Both the position numbers and the translations under genes were made by a program. Source: Pseudopyrenochaeta lycopersici (lineage: Eukaryota > Ascomycota > Dothideomycetes > Pleosporales > Pseudopyrenochaetaceae). From it: DNA of 64,000 nucleotides. The stretch is taken from contig NHZP01000003.1 of NCBI GenBank assembly GCA_003313425.1, forward strand, positions 62,001 through 126,000. Direction: 5' to 3'. The notes beneath the pieces are model-generated. The model was not told the DNA's origin. It saw nothing but the letters and a program-made list of their open reading frames with translations, and made no database searches. This document shows, in pieces, positions 34,618-44,992 of the stretch (position 1 is its first letter; each line of letters begins with the position of its first letter).

Positions 34618-37581
34618 CTATAGGCCGTCAGCATTGAAATTGTAGAAATAGGAATCGAAATCTGAGAACATTGGCATGTTGCGCATTCGCGGTTCGTCAA
34701 AACCAAAAAATGTGCTCGGCAAATCCTCTGTTGGTAAGAAGCCATGCGCTTCGGGTTCTCGTTGTAGATAATCGGGTTCGAAAGATTGGCCCCTGCCAGG
34801 TTGGTCGCCTTCGATGATGCCAAATTGTGCTTGCGTAGTCGACGCACTGCCATGTTGGGCAGCGAGAAGTGGTGCCGGGTTCCGTTGTGCATCTCGGCTT
34901 GAATAGTCCATACCCGGACCTGTGCTGCGCTCTTGAAGCAGGTGCGGATGTCCTTCTTTGTTCTGTTGCGCCCTCCCTTGCCCAGATGTAACGTTACAGG
35001 CGCAATCTCGAGGCTCAAGCCCAGACTTTGGGCCGTCAGATTCATGGCCTTCGGCATGGCCATTCAGAGTTTTGGCGGCAATGCTGAGTAACTGGTAAGA
35101 TTTCTGAGCAATACTGCTCAGTTCCACATATCGGTCTAAACACTTGAGACATTGGTCCCAACTCTCGGATAGTGGCCGCCGCAGCCCACTGAGGTCAAGG
35201 ACATTGCATTTGAGCGCCATCAAGATGATACTGCCGCAGGTGTACAAGTCTAGAAGATAGGGAAAGGTAAGTCAGATCGCCTCAAAAATAGGGTCAATCA
35301 CTTACGGCCAATCGTGTACCACCAGGCAGGTAAGTTACAGAGAGATTCATTGGTGTCCACCCACTCGATCAAGCCTTGTGCAGATGTCACACATTCCATA
35401 GCAGTGCTCGACAGGATAAAGCTCTGTATCTTGACCTGTATTGAATCTGCGGGAGTGGTATGGAGGCTGGCTCGTTGCTTTTGAAATATTGACACCACCG
35501 CAGGGCGGAGAAGTAGGGTTCGGATGTGTAAGTACCTGACATGAAATGTTAGCGCGGCGCGTTCACATGAAAATGCATCTAATACCTGGCATGAAGCCTG
35601 GAGGCCTGGAAGGAGAAACCTTCTTCATAATCATTACGAGTCTCAGCGTTTGAAGGATGCCTGAGGTTATCGGGCAACGACCTTCTCCAATCGTTGAGGA
35701 CCCCATCAAGATCTAGGAGTCCTTGCATATCTGTTACCCTCTCTGATCGTGTACTAGAGTCACTTTCGTCCCTGTCAAGCACTATTCCTAGAATTTCATA
35801 TAGCTTGATCATTTGAATGTATCCCTCAATCTGCGGCTGCGTGTTAGAAGGCTGGGTCTTGTGAAGTCCAGCAGTACGGTTGAGCCATTTGTCGTCAATA
35901 GCTCGAGGAAGTTTAGGAACCCCAGCAGAAGTAGAGATTATTGGAGGTTGTCCAAAGGACAGAGAAATTTCCCTATACGGGGATTGCTTGTCAGATCCGC
36001 TTTGATGGCGTCCAGATTTACAAGAAATACTTTCATGGACTCACGTGCTTCGTCCACATCGATGCAGGTTGGAAGAAGGAAGTCAAGACCTACCTATCGA
36101 GCACAACACAGCCGTACCATACACGGGCGCGCATTTCTATTTCCAATTGTGTTGGAGTTGTAGTGATGAATCCTCGTCGGCAAGCATCCTCGATATCAAG
36201 TTGCAAACCCATATTCTGGGCCAACCGTATCGTTAGCCCCGTTATATTCCAGCATTTCGAAAATTTCTCAGTGCTCTGTAAGTAGAAACACATAAGCAGT
36301 CCTAATTGCACTGTTTCGAGGCCAACAACGCAGTCCAAGATGTCGAAGAGGTCTACCTTTTGTGCTCGACTGAAAAATGCTTCGGCCTGAGTGGCAACCT
36401 CCTTCAGGGGCTTGAGACGAAGCAGCGAACCCATGGCAAAGATGGCGTTAAGCATTGCAGGGAATGCTTTTCCCTTGCTTCTCTGTTGGCATAAGCCCGA
36501 GCAGCTGATATGAGTAGATGGAAGGCCGGCTGTGCCTGTGGAGACCCAGATCTGATTATACTGCTTCATGAAGGTCTGTTGGTGTATGAAAGGAAACACG
36601 AGATGAAAACGATTGAAATAGATACCGACAAGCTCGTCTGCGTGCCTGCGAAGTGGGAGACTCCACTCCGTCATGGAGAGGGCTTGGTCGCAGGTACAGC
36701 GAACTCCAAAGTTCTGAGTCACACTTGGCGATGCTGATGATGCTGGCATTGTTGTCGAGGGTGAAGTGGTGGAGGCGTTGCTGCTAATCTTGTTGATCGC
36801 TTCCTGTATCGGCTGCATCAATTTGACCACACCAGTGGGTTCCTTCTCTGATGGTAGTAATTCTCTCGACGAATCGTTGTCAGCCCCAGTAGGGACAGGT
36901 CTTTCGCCTAGAGAGTGCTCTGAAGTTTTATTCTGTGCTGTATGCCCGAGGTCAGAGTTCTGGATATCTGTTTGTTGTTCTCCGCCACCAGTGTGGCCAT
37001 TAGTGGAGCGGAGATGCTGTTGACCGACAAAAGTCTGATCGAGTCGCTCCGGATGTGCCATTGCAGACTGAGACTGGAAAGAATACCCTACGCTAGCGCG
37101 AATTGGCTGACCCGTGGTACTAACAGTAGCATTTCTTAGTAGGGAAGCAACTAAGAGGTGGAAACAATAACGGCAACACTGGCACGAACCTGGTAGTATT
37201 TTGCCACGCTCTCCATGGCGAACTCCCAGGGTAAACGCATCGACGCATGCGCTGAGAGCATCCTCCACACGACGGGAGCCCGCCATCGCATCGCCTTTTG
37301 CGCGCTCGGCATTCATCGCATGCCAAGGCGCGACTTCCTCTGATGATATGTCGCTTCTTGCTGGTGTTTTGGGCACCATCCTGACTCTCAGCATTTTCGA
37401 GTTCGGTCAACCTCACCCTTTTTGTCGCGTTCAAGGCATTCTCGCCATTGGAGGATTGGTCGCCAGTGCGGTCTAGAGCCCGACGAGAATCATGCCCAGA
37501 ACTCGGTGTAGGAGCTCGATGCGCCGAGCCAGGCGCCGGCTCATCAATAGAATATGGCGCGTTAGGAACCGTCATCTCCAT
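34618..37581 (-). CDS. Zn2Cys6 transcription factor with fungal-specific TF domain
   Basis: Five exons fit: 37581-37190, 37119-36094, 35972-35586, 35535-35306 and 35249-34618, giving 888 residues. The introns are 70, 121, 50 and 56 bp with GT/AG ends, and the exon sum is divisible by three. The start at 37581 (MEMTVPNAPY) was chosen over an upstream in-frame ATG because the extra leader looks non-coding. A Zn2Cys6 cluster lies at residues 88-115 (C88, C91, C98, C105, C108, C115; ACDECRARKRRC). A Ser-rich linker follows. The fungal_trans region starts near residue 291 (ADELVGIYFNRFHLVFPFIH) and includes CFYLQSTEKFSKCW and VWYGCVVLDR; the exon 2/3 joint restores the expected DR-x-LSxxxGxP pattern. 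Nuclear DNA-binding regulator, presumably of the neighbouring oxidative genes; its ligand is unknown. It is the first intact gene right of the RIP block. Confidence 0.9.
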
Positions 37582-38400
37582 GCTCAAATAGACTTTTCGA
37601 GCGTAGCTTCTGGGACTGCGGCTTGAATGTTTGTGACAACGTATATCACTGAGGACGATCTGATTTCTCTTGACCCGCCTGGTCCCGCTATGCCGAATGC
37701 ATCCGCGCCTCATAACCCGCGCCTCGGCACCAAGCAGTAGCGTGGAGCTTGAGTCATGAAGCGTGAAACCCCGCACCCCACACAGGCTGGGGCCAGTCTC
37801 GGATACGGTAAGAGTTTATGTTTTAGGGAGAACGCCCATATGGTCCCCATAGCGGAACTTAAATCGTGATCAACTTCGAGTCTGAGGCCTAGCCTAGCCC
37901 ATAACAGGGCCTCCATTTCGGGACTCTGCCAACAATGTGTTCTACTCTCGTAAGCATGGAGGACACTGAGTTGCTTGCCACCACTTTTACAGCGCGATCT
38001 ATCCTATGCGTAAACCGTGACTGGTGGATCACCAACGTGTCTCCAAAGACTGGTGCTGTCATTCGATTTGTCACCACAGCGTGCTTGATCACAAATTAGA
38101 CAAGGTTTCTGACAAGAGCTATGGTTCATTTCAGATTAAGCTCACTTTTAATGACTGCTTAAACCTCCATGCTTCCTGGCAGGAATTTTCATATCGTGCA
38201 GATACTCTATGATATCGGACACCAGAAAAGCACAGATGGAAAACATGTCACTGTCACATACAATGGACAGAAGATTGACATTGGCAATTATTGCACTGCC
38301 TGCGCAATACTGGTGTATATTACATCTCAAAAAGACTTTCATTGAGTTGTCCTACATTTGTCGGCACCAAGCAGGTCTACTGACACAGAATTCTTGCATT
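37582..38400. promoter_or_regulatory. Intergenic region: regulator promoter and monooxygenase 3' end
   Basis: No convincing gene. It holds the upstream region of the Zn2Cys6 gene and the downstream region of the flavin monooxygenase, both on the minus strand. GCGGAACTT near 37853 resembles, but does not equal, the CGGAATT word found in two other promoters of the cluster. Confidence 0.5.
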
Positions 38401-40410
38401 CTATGGTTGGGTTGATCTTCTTCCACCTTTGTAGAGGGGGAAGGGAGTGCCCATCAGTTGTGCTTTTATCTGAAGAGCAACATGCCGTGAGAAATATCGC
38501 GCCTGTGGGATTGTACCGCCCATATACCATAGACCAGGGTCTGTAAACCATGTTAGAATCAAAGTCAGTGTCTGGTCAAGGTAGTTTTTAGAATCGAATG
38601 ATTGTACTTACGGCCAGTCGTTTTATATGCGCCTCTCAGCTCCCCCTCCTCATCCAAGCCCCAGAAGTCACCGGCTTCTTCAGCGACTTCCTCGCCGAAG
38701 ATTTGCGCGACACTAGTACGCATATTCCCAACGAACCCCGTGCAGAAAACAATAACGTCAGCCGGAACTTCTGTTCCATCGTTGAAAGCCAGGCCATCTC
38801 TAGTGAAATGGGTGGGGGCAGGACCGGCCTTCATTTGAATCTAGGCAGAAGTCAGCGTGTTCTGTGCCTACGCCGAGGATCGGGACTTGAGACTATAAGG
38901 AAAGAGTGCTTACTTGTCCATCCGCAATCAGCTTTGAGCATCCCACGTCAATATAGTGACCTCCTTGTCTCTCTAGCAAGTGCCAACTAATATCACCGTA
39001 GCGTTCACACCTGAAACCTGCACGTTCCATGGCATCGAATCTTTCTGGCTCCTTGCGCGCAAACCCATGCATTATCTTCCGATTTATAAGCCTCCCCACA
39101 GCGTTGGGCATGGAATAACCAGCACGGTCGGAATCTTCTACATCCACGTTTGGGTTGTACGATCGCTTAATGATGGCCGTGAAGTATTCGCTAGGCATTA
39201 CATATGTCCGCGCGCGTTGGACCATGGTGACTGTGGATAGCTCCGCCTCAACCATATCTTCGGCAACATCATGCGCAGTATTCGCTGTGCCGACAACGAT
39301 ACCAGACTTGCCTTTCCATTGGGTAGCAGACCTGAAGTCGGCTGAATGGAGAATCTCTCCTTGGAAGTCGGTCATACCCGGCAAAGTGGGCATAACAGGG
39401 ACTTGACCGCCAGCACCCACGGCCATAACGATATGTCGGCAGGTAATAACTTCGAGCTTACCAGCTCTGGTGATGGTGAGCGTCCACAGTTGCTTAGCCT
39501 TATCCCATGACCCTGTATCTAGAGAAGTACTGAGCCAGATATGGTCTTCGAGGGCGAATTTATGAACCCAATCCTTATGTCCCTGTGCCAAATCATACTT
39601 GGTTAGGTATTGATGGTATTGCTCTGAGAAAATCCGGTCAAATGGCATTTGGTTGTAATCACGAATAGTATGCAGTTTTGCCGAGTTGTAGCGCGTCATC
39701 CAATTATCACCGATTTGGGCGTGCTTTTCAAGAACGACATAACTCACGCCTAGGGCCTGGAGCCGTCCTGCCGTCCCGAGTCCGGCCTGACCACCGCCGA
39801 CGATGACACAGTCAAATGTGTGAGACGATTGTTCTGGACTGGTTCCATTCGTGTAAGGGCCTGCTACGTGCACATGGTCGCTGTTGTTGCTTGCTCCATT
39901 CAAGCCGTCATTGCGAATGGGCAAACGATCAACACTTGGACAGCCTTCCAGCTGCTCAAGAATGGTTCTGATGACCCAGATCTTCCACGTTCCAGTATCA
40001 TCTGGAACAAGGGAAAGAAATCCGCGGCAGGTTGCAGCAGGGGCGCCTCGGGCGCGAAACGTGAAGGCAGCATTAACCCAGCCGATATTCTGATCGAGGC
40101 GAATGGCCTCTGCGGATCCAGGAATGAGGGCAAAATCGCCTGCCTGTCTGACGGCCGTGGACGTGCTTGACCATGCCTCGATGATGGTCCGTGCAGAATA
40201 GAAAGTTCGCAAGGTACCCGTCAGGGCAAACGTGTCTCGCCAGATTGGCTGGCTGTACAAACTGTCTTCGCTCAGTTGTTCGAGGGACTCTACGATCGGT
40301 GCAGCAATTTTGTCAAAGTCGAGGGATGTGTCGAAATAGGATACTGGGATACTTGCAGGGAGAGTCTGCAGAACCGTTTGGGGAGCATAGGGCGTAACTT
40401 GGATGGCCAT
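38401..40410 (-). CDS. Two-domain flavin-containing monooxygenase (NTF2-like + FMO)
   Basis: Three exons (40410-38914, 38840-38612, 38540-38401; introns 73 and 71 bp) give 621 residues. Residues about 30-165 form an NTF2-like domain (WRDTFALTGTLRTFYSARTI...). The FMO part follows: FAD-binding GGGQAGLG at 205-212, the FMO fingerprint FQGEILHSADF at 349-359, and a second Rossmann turn IVVGTANTAHD at 371-381. The C-terminus has VIVFCTGF and, after the last intron, GLWYMGG, which fits the ending of this family. Fungal proteins of this build are NAD(P)H-dependent flavin monooxygenases acting on small molecules; Baeyer-Villiger or N-oxidation cannot be decided from sequence. The NADPH motif is the GTxNTA variant instead of GxGxSA. 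Exon 2 starts cleanly with QMKAGPAP. The substrate is unknown. Confidence 0.9.
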
Positions 40411-41811
40411 GATGAGATATAGTCCAGAGAAATCGCATTGGTGAGGCCTTTAGAGCATAGTGGAGTCGGGAACAAAAATGCAAAATCAGAACACGTTAAG
40501 TGATCGCTTGTCAGAGAGGCTATGGTTCCAGCTAATCAAGCTGCCCAAGATTTTCTCGGAGGCCCTCGGTACGGCTATGGTTATCTCTCCACGGCCTACC
40601 GCGCGTCTCGTGATTGTAGTTTGACTAGAACATCCCTACGCTCATACTCGGTCGAGGCGAGTTGCACTCGCGGGCATGATCGTGAGGTTAATTGACGTAT
40701 TCTACCCTCAATCCTGCATTGCCGCCGACAAAATGCGGGGGACTTTTGGCGGGGGTGGTACCTAGAAGCCAGCAAATGCCTCTTGCCGAGTGCGGAGTGT
40801 GTGCCTGCCTGCGTGGGGTGGCATTTTCAACTCAAGCCTAGTACTGGCCACCCTCTAGCTGTAAGCATAGCGAATTGCAGTTGCGGGCCTGAACGTAAGG
40901 ATAGTTTTCGTATCTCCGCTTGATGCTGAATTGTCGCTGACCAAGTGCTCGGAACTCGAACAGGGGTGCCTACCCGCGGAGTTGGCGCGGAGCACTTTCC
41001 TCTTGCGGGTGCGGAGTGTGCGCCAGCTTGCGGAGTCCGCCCGGAGCGGGGCATCTTCCTCTATGCGGGCGCGGAATGTGTGCCAACCCTAGAATCTGGC
41101 GGATGCATCTTGCAGGTGGGGAGTCTGCGTACACACTAGGATACAACGGATCTTGACCGAGACTATGGAGCGCGAGACAACCGTGCCTTGTCTGCCCAAG
41201 ACTGGCTAATTTTGTGCGTTTCACCCTTCTCATCCGCTCTCACGGCAGGGGGTTTACAGATAATGATTGAATTGTCACGCCATGGTCCACAGTTCTCCAG
41301 CAATTGGAACACGCAATAGCATACGAGACAGCAACAAGGACCAACACTACCGATCAAGGTTTCAATAAGCACGGGTAGATATTCTACCAGCGCCAACATG
41401 CAAAAAGTGTAGCTAATTTGCTCCAATTGGTGCGTGGGGAGACTATGTATATACGTGCTGCACAATGATGTATTCTCTCCCAAAGATTGTGCTGGCTGCT
41501 TCTTGCGACAATCGAGCTTAACCGACGTCGCAAGCACCAAGCGATATCGAGTGGCAAATCATGTTGAATAGGAATTGAGACCTTTTTGAGAAATGGGTTG
41601 GCCCACAGCCATCCACTCTTCGCCGCTAATTAGAGAAGGAGCCCAGCCGAGCTCCCGCACATGCCGGCACTTGCAACGTCCCATAGCCTATTCCGGCACG
41701 CACTGTTCCGTATAGGTAGTCTCTAGTATCATTGGTCACACGTGAGTCCTGGCCAGAAAGTGCTGGTGCAATGTTAACGATGATCCTGGAGCAATATTTC
41801 GAGACACATTC
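40411..41811. other. Intergenic region with a diverged GC-rich segmental repeat
   Basis: Contains the monooxygenase promoter at its left. Between about 40660 and 41120, related segments recur. Each has GGGTGCGGAGTGTGTGCC-like words (40785-40810, 41008-41032, 41066-41090), and two longer stretches, 40660-40760 and 40870-40970, look like diverged copies. Short frames here follow the repeat and look non-coding. Confidence 0.55.
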
Positions 41812-42327
41812 TTACTGTGGAGGCGCAACATAGTCCTGTTTTCCCACCGGAACACCTTGCAGTCTCAGAATCGCATAGACCATAGCCATGTGAAAATACA
41901 TGTTCGGAATTCCGTAGTACTGCAATGCCTCGTAGCCACTATACCACTTTGATCGCAATCCAGATGGCGATGTAACTGTGATTGTCTTTCGCTCAATTTC
42001 GTCAAACTTTGCTTTATCGAGGCCTTCCAATGCCTTTGCCGCAGTCTGGACAAGGTCTTGCAGCTCCGAAATGGTCGTGGGATATCCGGATAGTTTGATG
42101 GAGTTGATATTCCCGAATTCTTCCGCCACCCCTTGCGCCAGACAGATGGCAGCATAGCTTTGGAAACACAATGGCTTCATATCTGGCCAAAGGTTGAGTT
42201 GCATGAATTCGCTTTCTTTAAGGTTGTTCTCCTTGATGTGCTTTTCAGCCTTCTCGAGGATGAATTTCATCGCAGACATAGCCCGCAAAGCTGAGGGCAC
42301 AGCGACGTCGAACAAGGTGAATGGCAT
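41812..42327 (-). CDS. DUF1993 family protein
   Basis: A single-exon frame of 171 residues. I start it at ATG 42327 (MPFTLFDVAVPSALRAMSAM) because family members begin with a short M-x-x-x-x-D-x-x-VP segment; the in-frame codons upstream include no ATG. It continues KFILEKAEKH, NLWPDMKPLCFQSYAAICLA, SGYPTTISELQDLV and ALEGLDKAKFDEIERKTITV, and ends YFHMAMVYAILRLQGVPVGK and DYVAPP. This is the full DUF1993 (PF09351) architecture, a DinB-like helical bundle with a conserved C-terminal H-x-x-x-YxILRxxGxxxGKxDY. No biochemical role is established for the family that I can cite. It is divergently transcribed from the nitroreductase and is probably co-regulated with it. Confidence 0.9.
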   Translation of the reverse strand: MPFTLFDVAVPSALRAMSAMKFILEKAEKHIKENNLKESEFMQLNLWPDMKPLCFQSYAAICLAQGVAEEFGNINSIKLSGYPTTISELQDLVQTAAKALEGLDKAKFDEIERKTITVTSPSGLRSKWYSGYEALQYYGIPNMYFHMAMVYAILRLQGVPVGKQDYVAPPQ

Positions 42328-42596
42328 ATTGTAGGGTTTCAAGAAATGTTGTGGTGCCTGAGAGGTGGTTGGTTAGAGCTTACCAGAATGCAGAGTTGAC
42401 CGGACGTCCATATATATCTAATGGTGAGGCTAATCTACATAACTTAGGACACCTAATTCCGCGACTCTAGTCCGTATTGCTGGGCTGTAGAACAGGCTGA
42501 GTAAGTGGAAGGCGTTGTCACGCTAATCCAGTCTCAATTGATAAGCTAGCCTTCCCGTATGGCTCCGAATTCAAGGCGTTGATGATACCGGTGCGC

Positions 42597-42614
42597 CGCA
42601 ATCCTAGGATTGCG
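42597..42614. promoter_or_regulatory. 18-bp perfect palindrome CGCAATCCTAGGATTGCG
   Basis: Perfect dyad within the divergent promoter. With a 3-bp interruption the symmetry extends outward (GTGCGC on the left, GCGCAC on the right). It is a candidate site for a dimeric regulator or a cruciform; its function is not shown. Confidence 0.5.
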
Positions 42615-43156
42615 CACTACGTTTGAGTCTTCGAATTTGGACACTCCGCGCCTTTGGCTGGCCCCAGGTGGGGAAAAGTCTGGCTATTGCCGGGGTAGGT
42701 TCGACTTATCCCAACTATTGCACCATTGTACACTCTCATCCGCTAGGCGACTGCAATTACGAAGCCGACATGAAGCAGCCAGCCCAGATCATCTAGACGA
42801 TTTTGAGAAGCTTCTTCGCAGCCCTTGCCACGGTGAGCCAAGAATGTACTAACGTGTAACCTGTGGGTGGTAACATCAAACTTTTTATAGTCAACTTGCT
42901 GTCCTCTCTTTAACTAGACAGTCAATATATGATATACCCCTCGCTAAAACTGCCTCTTTCTATTTCGGCTGCTCGTCCAAGTTGATGCATTTTTCTTCCT
43001 GACCTCCGTGGTCTCTGCAGATCTCCGCAAGTGCTTGTATTAGCCAAGAGAATTCTAGACTGTGGAGCCTGACCGTAGCTTACCCACCGAATGAAAACGA
43101 GATCACGCAATAAGGGTGTGCTGTTGCCGGGTCGGGCATTTTTACCTGAATGCGCT

Positions 43157-43182
43157 GCGGAATTGCGGAATTGCGGAATTGC
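43157..43182 (+). promoter_or_regulatory. Triple GCGGAATT direct repeat, candidate Zn2Cys6 site
   Basis: Three exact 8-bp copies followed by GC, giving CGG triplets spaced every 8 bp (CGG-N5-CGG), about 210 bp upstream of the nitroreductase start. Zn2Cys6 proteins typically bind CGG triplets in direct or inverted repeat. The same CGGAATT word occurs singly at 42455-42461 and 44904-44910. Confidence 0.5.
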
Positions 43183-43391
43183 TTTCAGTTGAAGTGCATG
43201 TTTTACTGAGCCACTACGGTGTACACTCTCGTTGCCTGGCTCCATGTTTCGCGTTCGGTCTCGTTCATGAATTGATACATGGTGGAATTCACAAGAGCTT
43301 ACCAGGTTCTTGACAATTTCCATTAAATTATAGCTAGTTGAGATTGAAATCACTCTCGATTTGATCACCCGTTCTAGAAAAAACCACGCTT

Positions 43392-44143
43392 ATGATGTCC
43401 GATCCATTTCTCGACGCGATTAGAACACGCCGGTCCAACTATACAATTCAAAAAAAATCACCGACGCCAGATGAACGTATTATCCATATTATCGAGGAAT
43501 CGACAAAGCATTGTCCCAGTTCCCTGAACACCATGCCTACGCGAACAATTTTATTATTAGGGGCTCAGCACGACAAGTTCTGGTCGATCGTGGATGAAGT
43601 TAACAAAAATCGCTTTAGTCCAGAAGACTATGCAAAGTCCAGCGGGAGAGTGGCAGGGTTCACTGGAGGATATGGCACAGTAAACACCGTCCCTTCTGAA
43701 GGACAAAGCCCAAGTAAGCTCTGACAGACGTCGAATCATTAACAGGTTCTATTCTTTGTCGACGAAAACACAACCCAGGACTTGGCTAGGACATACGCCC
43801 AGATCGCACCAAAAGCGCAACAGTTCGGCGAGCATGCGAGTGCGATGAATCAGTATATAAGTAAGCTCTTCCAATTTTGCAAGTGGTTATGCCTGCACCG
43901 TTGCCCTGGTGCTTCTATAAAACTAATACTGAGTGCGGCATAGTCTGGACTGCGTTGACCTTAGAGGGGCTTGGATGTTCTCTACAGCATTTTAATCCTT
44001 TTGTCAATGCGAGGGTCCGCGAGACATGGGGTTTGCCCGAATCATGGACATTGACCGCCCAACTTGTCTTTGGCGAGCCTACTGCCGCCCCAAAGGAAAA
44101 GAACTTCAAGTCGATTGAGGGCAAAGTAAAGGTCTTCAAGTGA
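43392..44143 (+). CDS. Nitroreductase family protein (Hbn1/Frm2-like)
   Basis: Three exons (43392-43679, 43746-43860, 43944-44143; introns 66 and 83 bp) give 200 residues, the usual size. The N-terminus SDPFLDAIRTRRSNYTI has the family AIxxRRSxY motif. CPSSLNTMPTRTILLLG is the FMN-contact S-x-N-x-Q-like segment, with Met where many relatives have Gln. GGYGT joins VLFFVDE across intron 1. Intron 2 joins MNQYI to IWTALTLEGLGCSLQHFNP, the conserved W-x-A-LxxxGxGxxLQHxNP core. The end is ESWTLTAQLVFGEP...KVKVF. Members are FMN-dependent, NAD(P)H-using oxidoreductases; yeast relatives Hbn1 and Frm2 are linked to lipid signalling and oxidative stress. Here it may reduce a nitro, quinone or enone group of a cluster substrate. 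The start is ATG 43392 or 43395. Confidence 0.88.
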
Positions 44144-44992
44144 GGGTGGCGACACTGGACGTTCATAGATTCGTAAAATGTACCAAATTAAATCATCTAA
44201 TAGTGCATGAATATGAGCACTCAAAGTATAATTATCAGCAACACAAATGACCCTCTCTTGCCTCAGGCACATCTCTGCGCTCAAGCTATGATAGAGTTCG
44301 GCGCGGTTGCAGGTGGTGGTGGCAGAAGTCCAGTCATTGACAAGGGCGTCTTCAAGCTGGTATCAGTTGAAACAGACTTTACGAACACATCGCTTAAGGA
44401 ATGATCAGCAGGAGAAGTCCGTGTCAGCTCATTATGGGGCGGTGGTCACGAGAGAAGTGTTGTCTTTTAGGGTTGCGGAGACGTCTCTAGAGCATGAACG
44501 GCTAGGTAGAGTATTACTAAATACGGTAATGAAACAGGGTCGGATATTCCGCCCACTACATTTCAAGAACCCCATTTTTTGCTCCGAGTGGAGTTCTAGT
44601 TTGCGGGGTAAAATAATGCCGCAGAAAGGCCGGCAGCAGTCTCGCCCAGCACTAATCGAAATGGAGTCCTATATCAAATATTCCCTAGTTCAAAAAACTG
44701 AAACCCTATCGCCTAGTGGTTTGTTATAGATCATTAAACAAAACCTATGCCACCTAGTATGCAACCCTATCGCCCACCAAGCCAAATACCCTTAAACGCA
44801 GGTCTATCCCTAGCTTTATAAGTAGTTTTCTACGTCAGCGACAGGCAGTCGTTAATCAGGAACGTTCTATCCAATAACACCCCGTCACCACCCTGTACTA
44901 TAAAATTCCGACACCAAGTTGGTGGCCGTCGCAATTCCATTTTCCCTTTTTCTCGAAACGGCAACTCGATAATCCATTACTTTGAGAGCACC
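44144..44992. promoter_or_regulatory. Promoter region of the class A FAD monooxygenase
   Basis: Contains CGG-N5-CCG (CGGATATTCCG, 44541-44551), a CCAAT box near 44869, and a TATA-like CTATAAAAT near 44899 directly abutting CGGAATT on the minus strand (AATTCCG, 44904-44910), about 85 bp before the ATG. Frames within are not convincing genes. Confidence 0.5.

Larger units (their letters stand above)
42328..43391. promoter_or_regulatory. Divergent promoter region between DUF1993 and nitroreductase genes
   Basis: About 1.06 kb between two outward-facing starts. It contains one CGGAATT on the minus strand (AATTCCGC, 42455-42462), an 18-bp perfect palindrome (42597-42614) and a triple GCGGAATT array (43157-43182). 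Open frames here lack codon structure or motifs. Confidence 0.6.

Noticed and set aside
34590..34800. tRNA-like GTTCGAA words
   Set aside because: They lie in the regulator gene's 3' region and lack cloverleaf pairing on either side; no tRNA gene was found in the window by eye.
34512..35063. A 183-residue minus-strand frame
   Set aside because: It overlaps the last exon of the Zn2Cys6 gene in another frame; the other frame continues the spliced protein.
35813..37476. Several plus-strand frames of 62-116 residues
   Set aside because: Antisense shadows of the regulator gene, with no motifs and no splice context.
42922..43368. 148-residue minus-strand frame in the divergent promoter
   Set aside because: Composition is not protein-like, it overlaps the triple GCGGAATT array and no family is recognisable.
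44307..44729. 140-residue plus-strand frame between nitroreductase and monooxygenase
   Set aside because: No motif or signal and it lies in the promoter region; likely chance.
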